From contig CAYLZN010000021.1 in assembly GCA_964387935.1 (NCBI GenBank), forward strand, positions 1-31,324: 31,324 nucleotides of DNA, in the 5' to 3' direction. Below are positions 31,301 to 31,324 of this stretch, piece after piece. This DNA comes from CAYLZN01 sp964387935 (GTDB lineage Bacteria; Acidobacteriota; Vicinamibacteria; Vicinamibacterales; JAFNAJ01). Within the stretch, counting starts at the first letter, position 1. Each line of letters begins with the position of its first letter. A program made the translations under genes and the position numbers. Under the pieces are notes generated by a model. It saw only the letters and a program-made list of their open reading frames with translations. It had not been told where the DNA came from and did not search any database.

Positions 31301-31324
31301 TCGACTTGCACCTGCACACGACCG
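31297..31324 (+). CDS. Start of a PHP-domain metal-dependent phosphoesterase (cut by window end)
   Basis: The last bases encode LIDLHLHTT, the metal-binding HxH start motif of PHP-domain phosphoesterases, which usually begin MIDLHLHTT. No ATG, GTG or TTG is in frame just upstream. The CTG at 31297 overlaps the preceding stop as CTGA and may be the start; a GGGGAC at 31285-31290 could serve as a weak ribosome site. Confidence 0.6.

Overview
The window is about 31 kb of GC-rich, densely coding chromosome. The gene content suggests Acidobacteriota, probably Vicinamibacteria (subdivision 6). The pointers are a large Oar-type TonB-dependent receptor with an N-terminal carboxypeptidase-regulatory-like domain, a tonB-exbB-exbD-exbD set, an ISKra4-like transposase scar, a histone-deacetylase-fold enzyme coupled to lon, and several families of unknown function that I associate with that phylum. 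This placement is inference from gene content; the window has no rRNA gene.

Layout. Positions 1-2306 (+): energy-transduction operon tonB (5' end cut off), exbB, exbD, exbD, closed by a strong hairpin. 2453-6704 (-): TonB-dependent receptor and a TPR lipoprotein, each with its own promoter, with a clear intrinsic terminator between them. 6946-9105 (+): bifunctional (p)ppGpp enzyme Rel. 9137-9732 (-): rpmB and ridA. 9887-11271: a divergent pair of unknown genes, one with a Cys-rich zinc-binding head. 11613-15589 (+): a sigma-54-type promoter, a DksA/TraR-like zinc-finger gene, lon, and a histone-deacetylase-family gene overlapping lon by ATGA. 15576-21201 (-): ileS, lspA, lgt, rluD-type pseudouridine synthase and a Nudix hydrolase. 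21268-22417 (+): GNAT-like protein and HIT protein. 22329-25131 (-): moaE, moaD, prfA, prmC. 25257-26878: an AT-richer accessory patch with a secreted Cys-rich protein, an overlapping propeller-like lipoprotein and a decayed transposase end. 26844-28483 (-): exported methyltransferase-like protein and a PAP2-type membrane enzyme. 28507-31324 (+): class I fumarase, A-type Fe-S carrier, a Fur-like/ferritin-like fusion and the start of a PHP-domain gene.

How the genes work together. TonB/ExbB/ExbD would energise receptors like the one encoded next door. Rel and the DksA-like protein both belong to stringent-response biology, and Lon handles protein quality control. IleS-LspA-Lgt-RluD is a translation and lipoprotein-maturation operon, and lipoproteins that would use LspA/Lgt are encoded in the window. 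PrfA and PrmC are enzyme-substrate partners (PrmC methylates the GGQ glutamine of release factors). MoaE and MoaD form molybdopterin synthase. The right end has an iron theme: an oxygen-sensitive 4Fe-4S fumarase, an Fe-S carrier with a structured leader, and a regulator that joins a Fur-type DNA-binding domain to a degenerate rubrerythrin-like domain.

Most worth a second look: the Fur/rubrerythrin-like fusion beside Fe-S genes; the Cys-rich secreted protein overlapping a propeller lipoprotein next to an IS scar; the back-to-back overlapping -10 boxes giving leaderless or nearly leaderless transcripts; the sigma-54 promoter before the DksA-like gene; and a MoaD that continues past its Gly-Gly end. 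No tRNA, rRNA or CRISPR array was seen.
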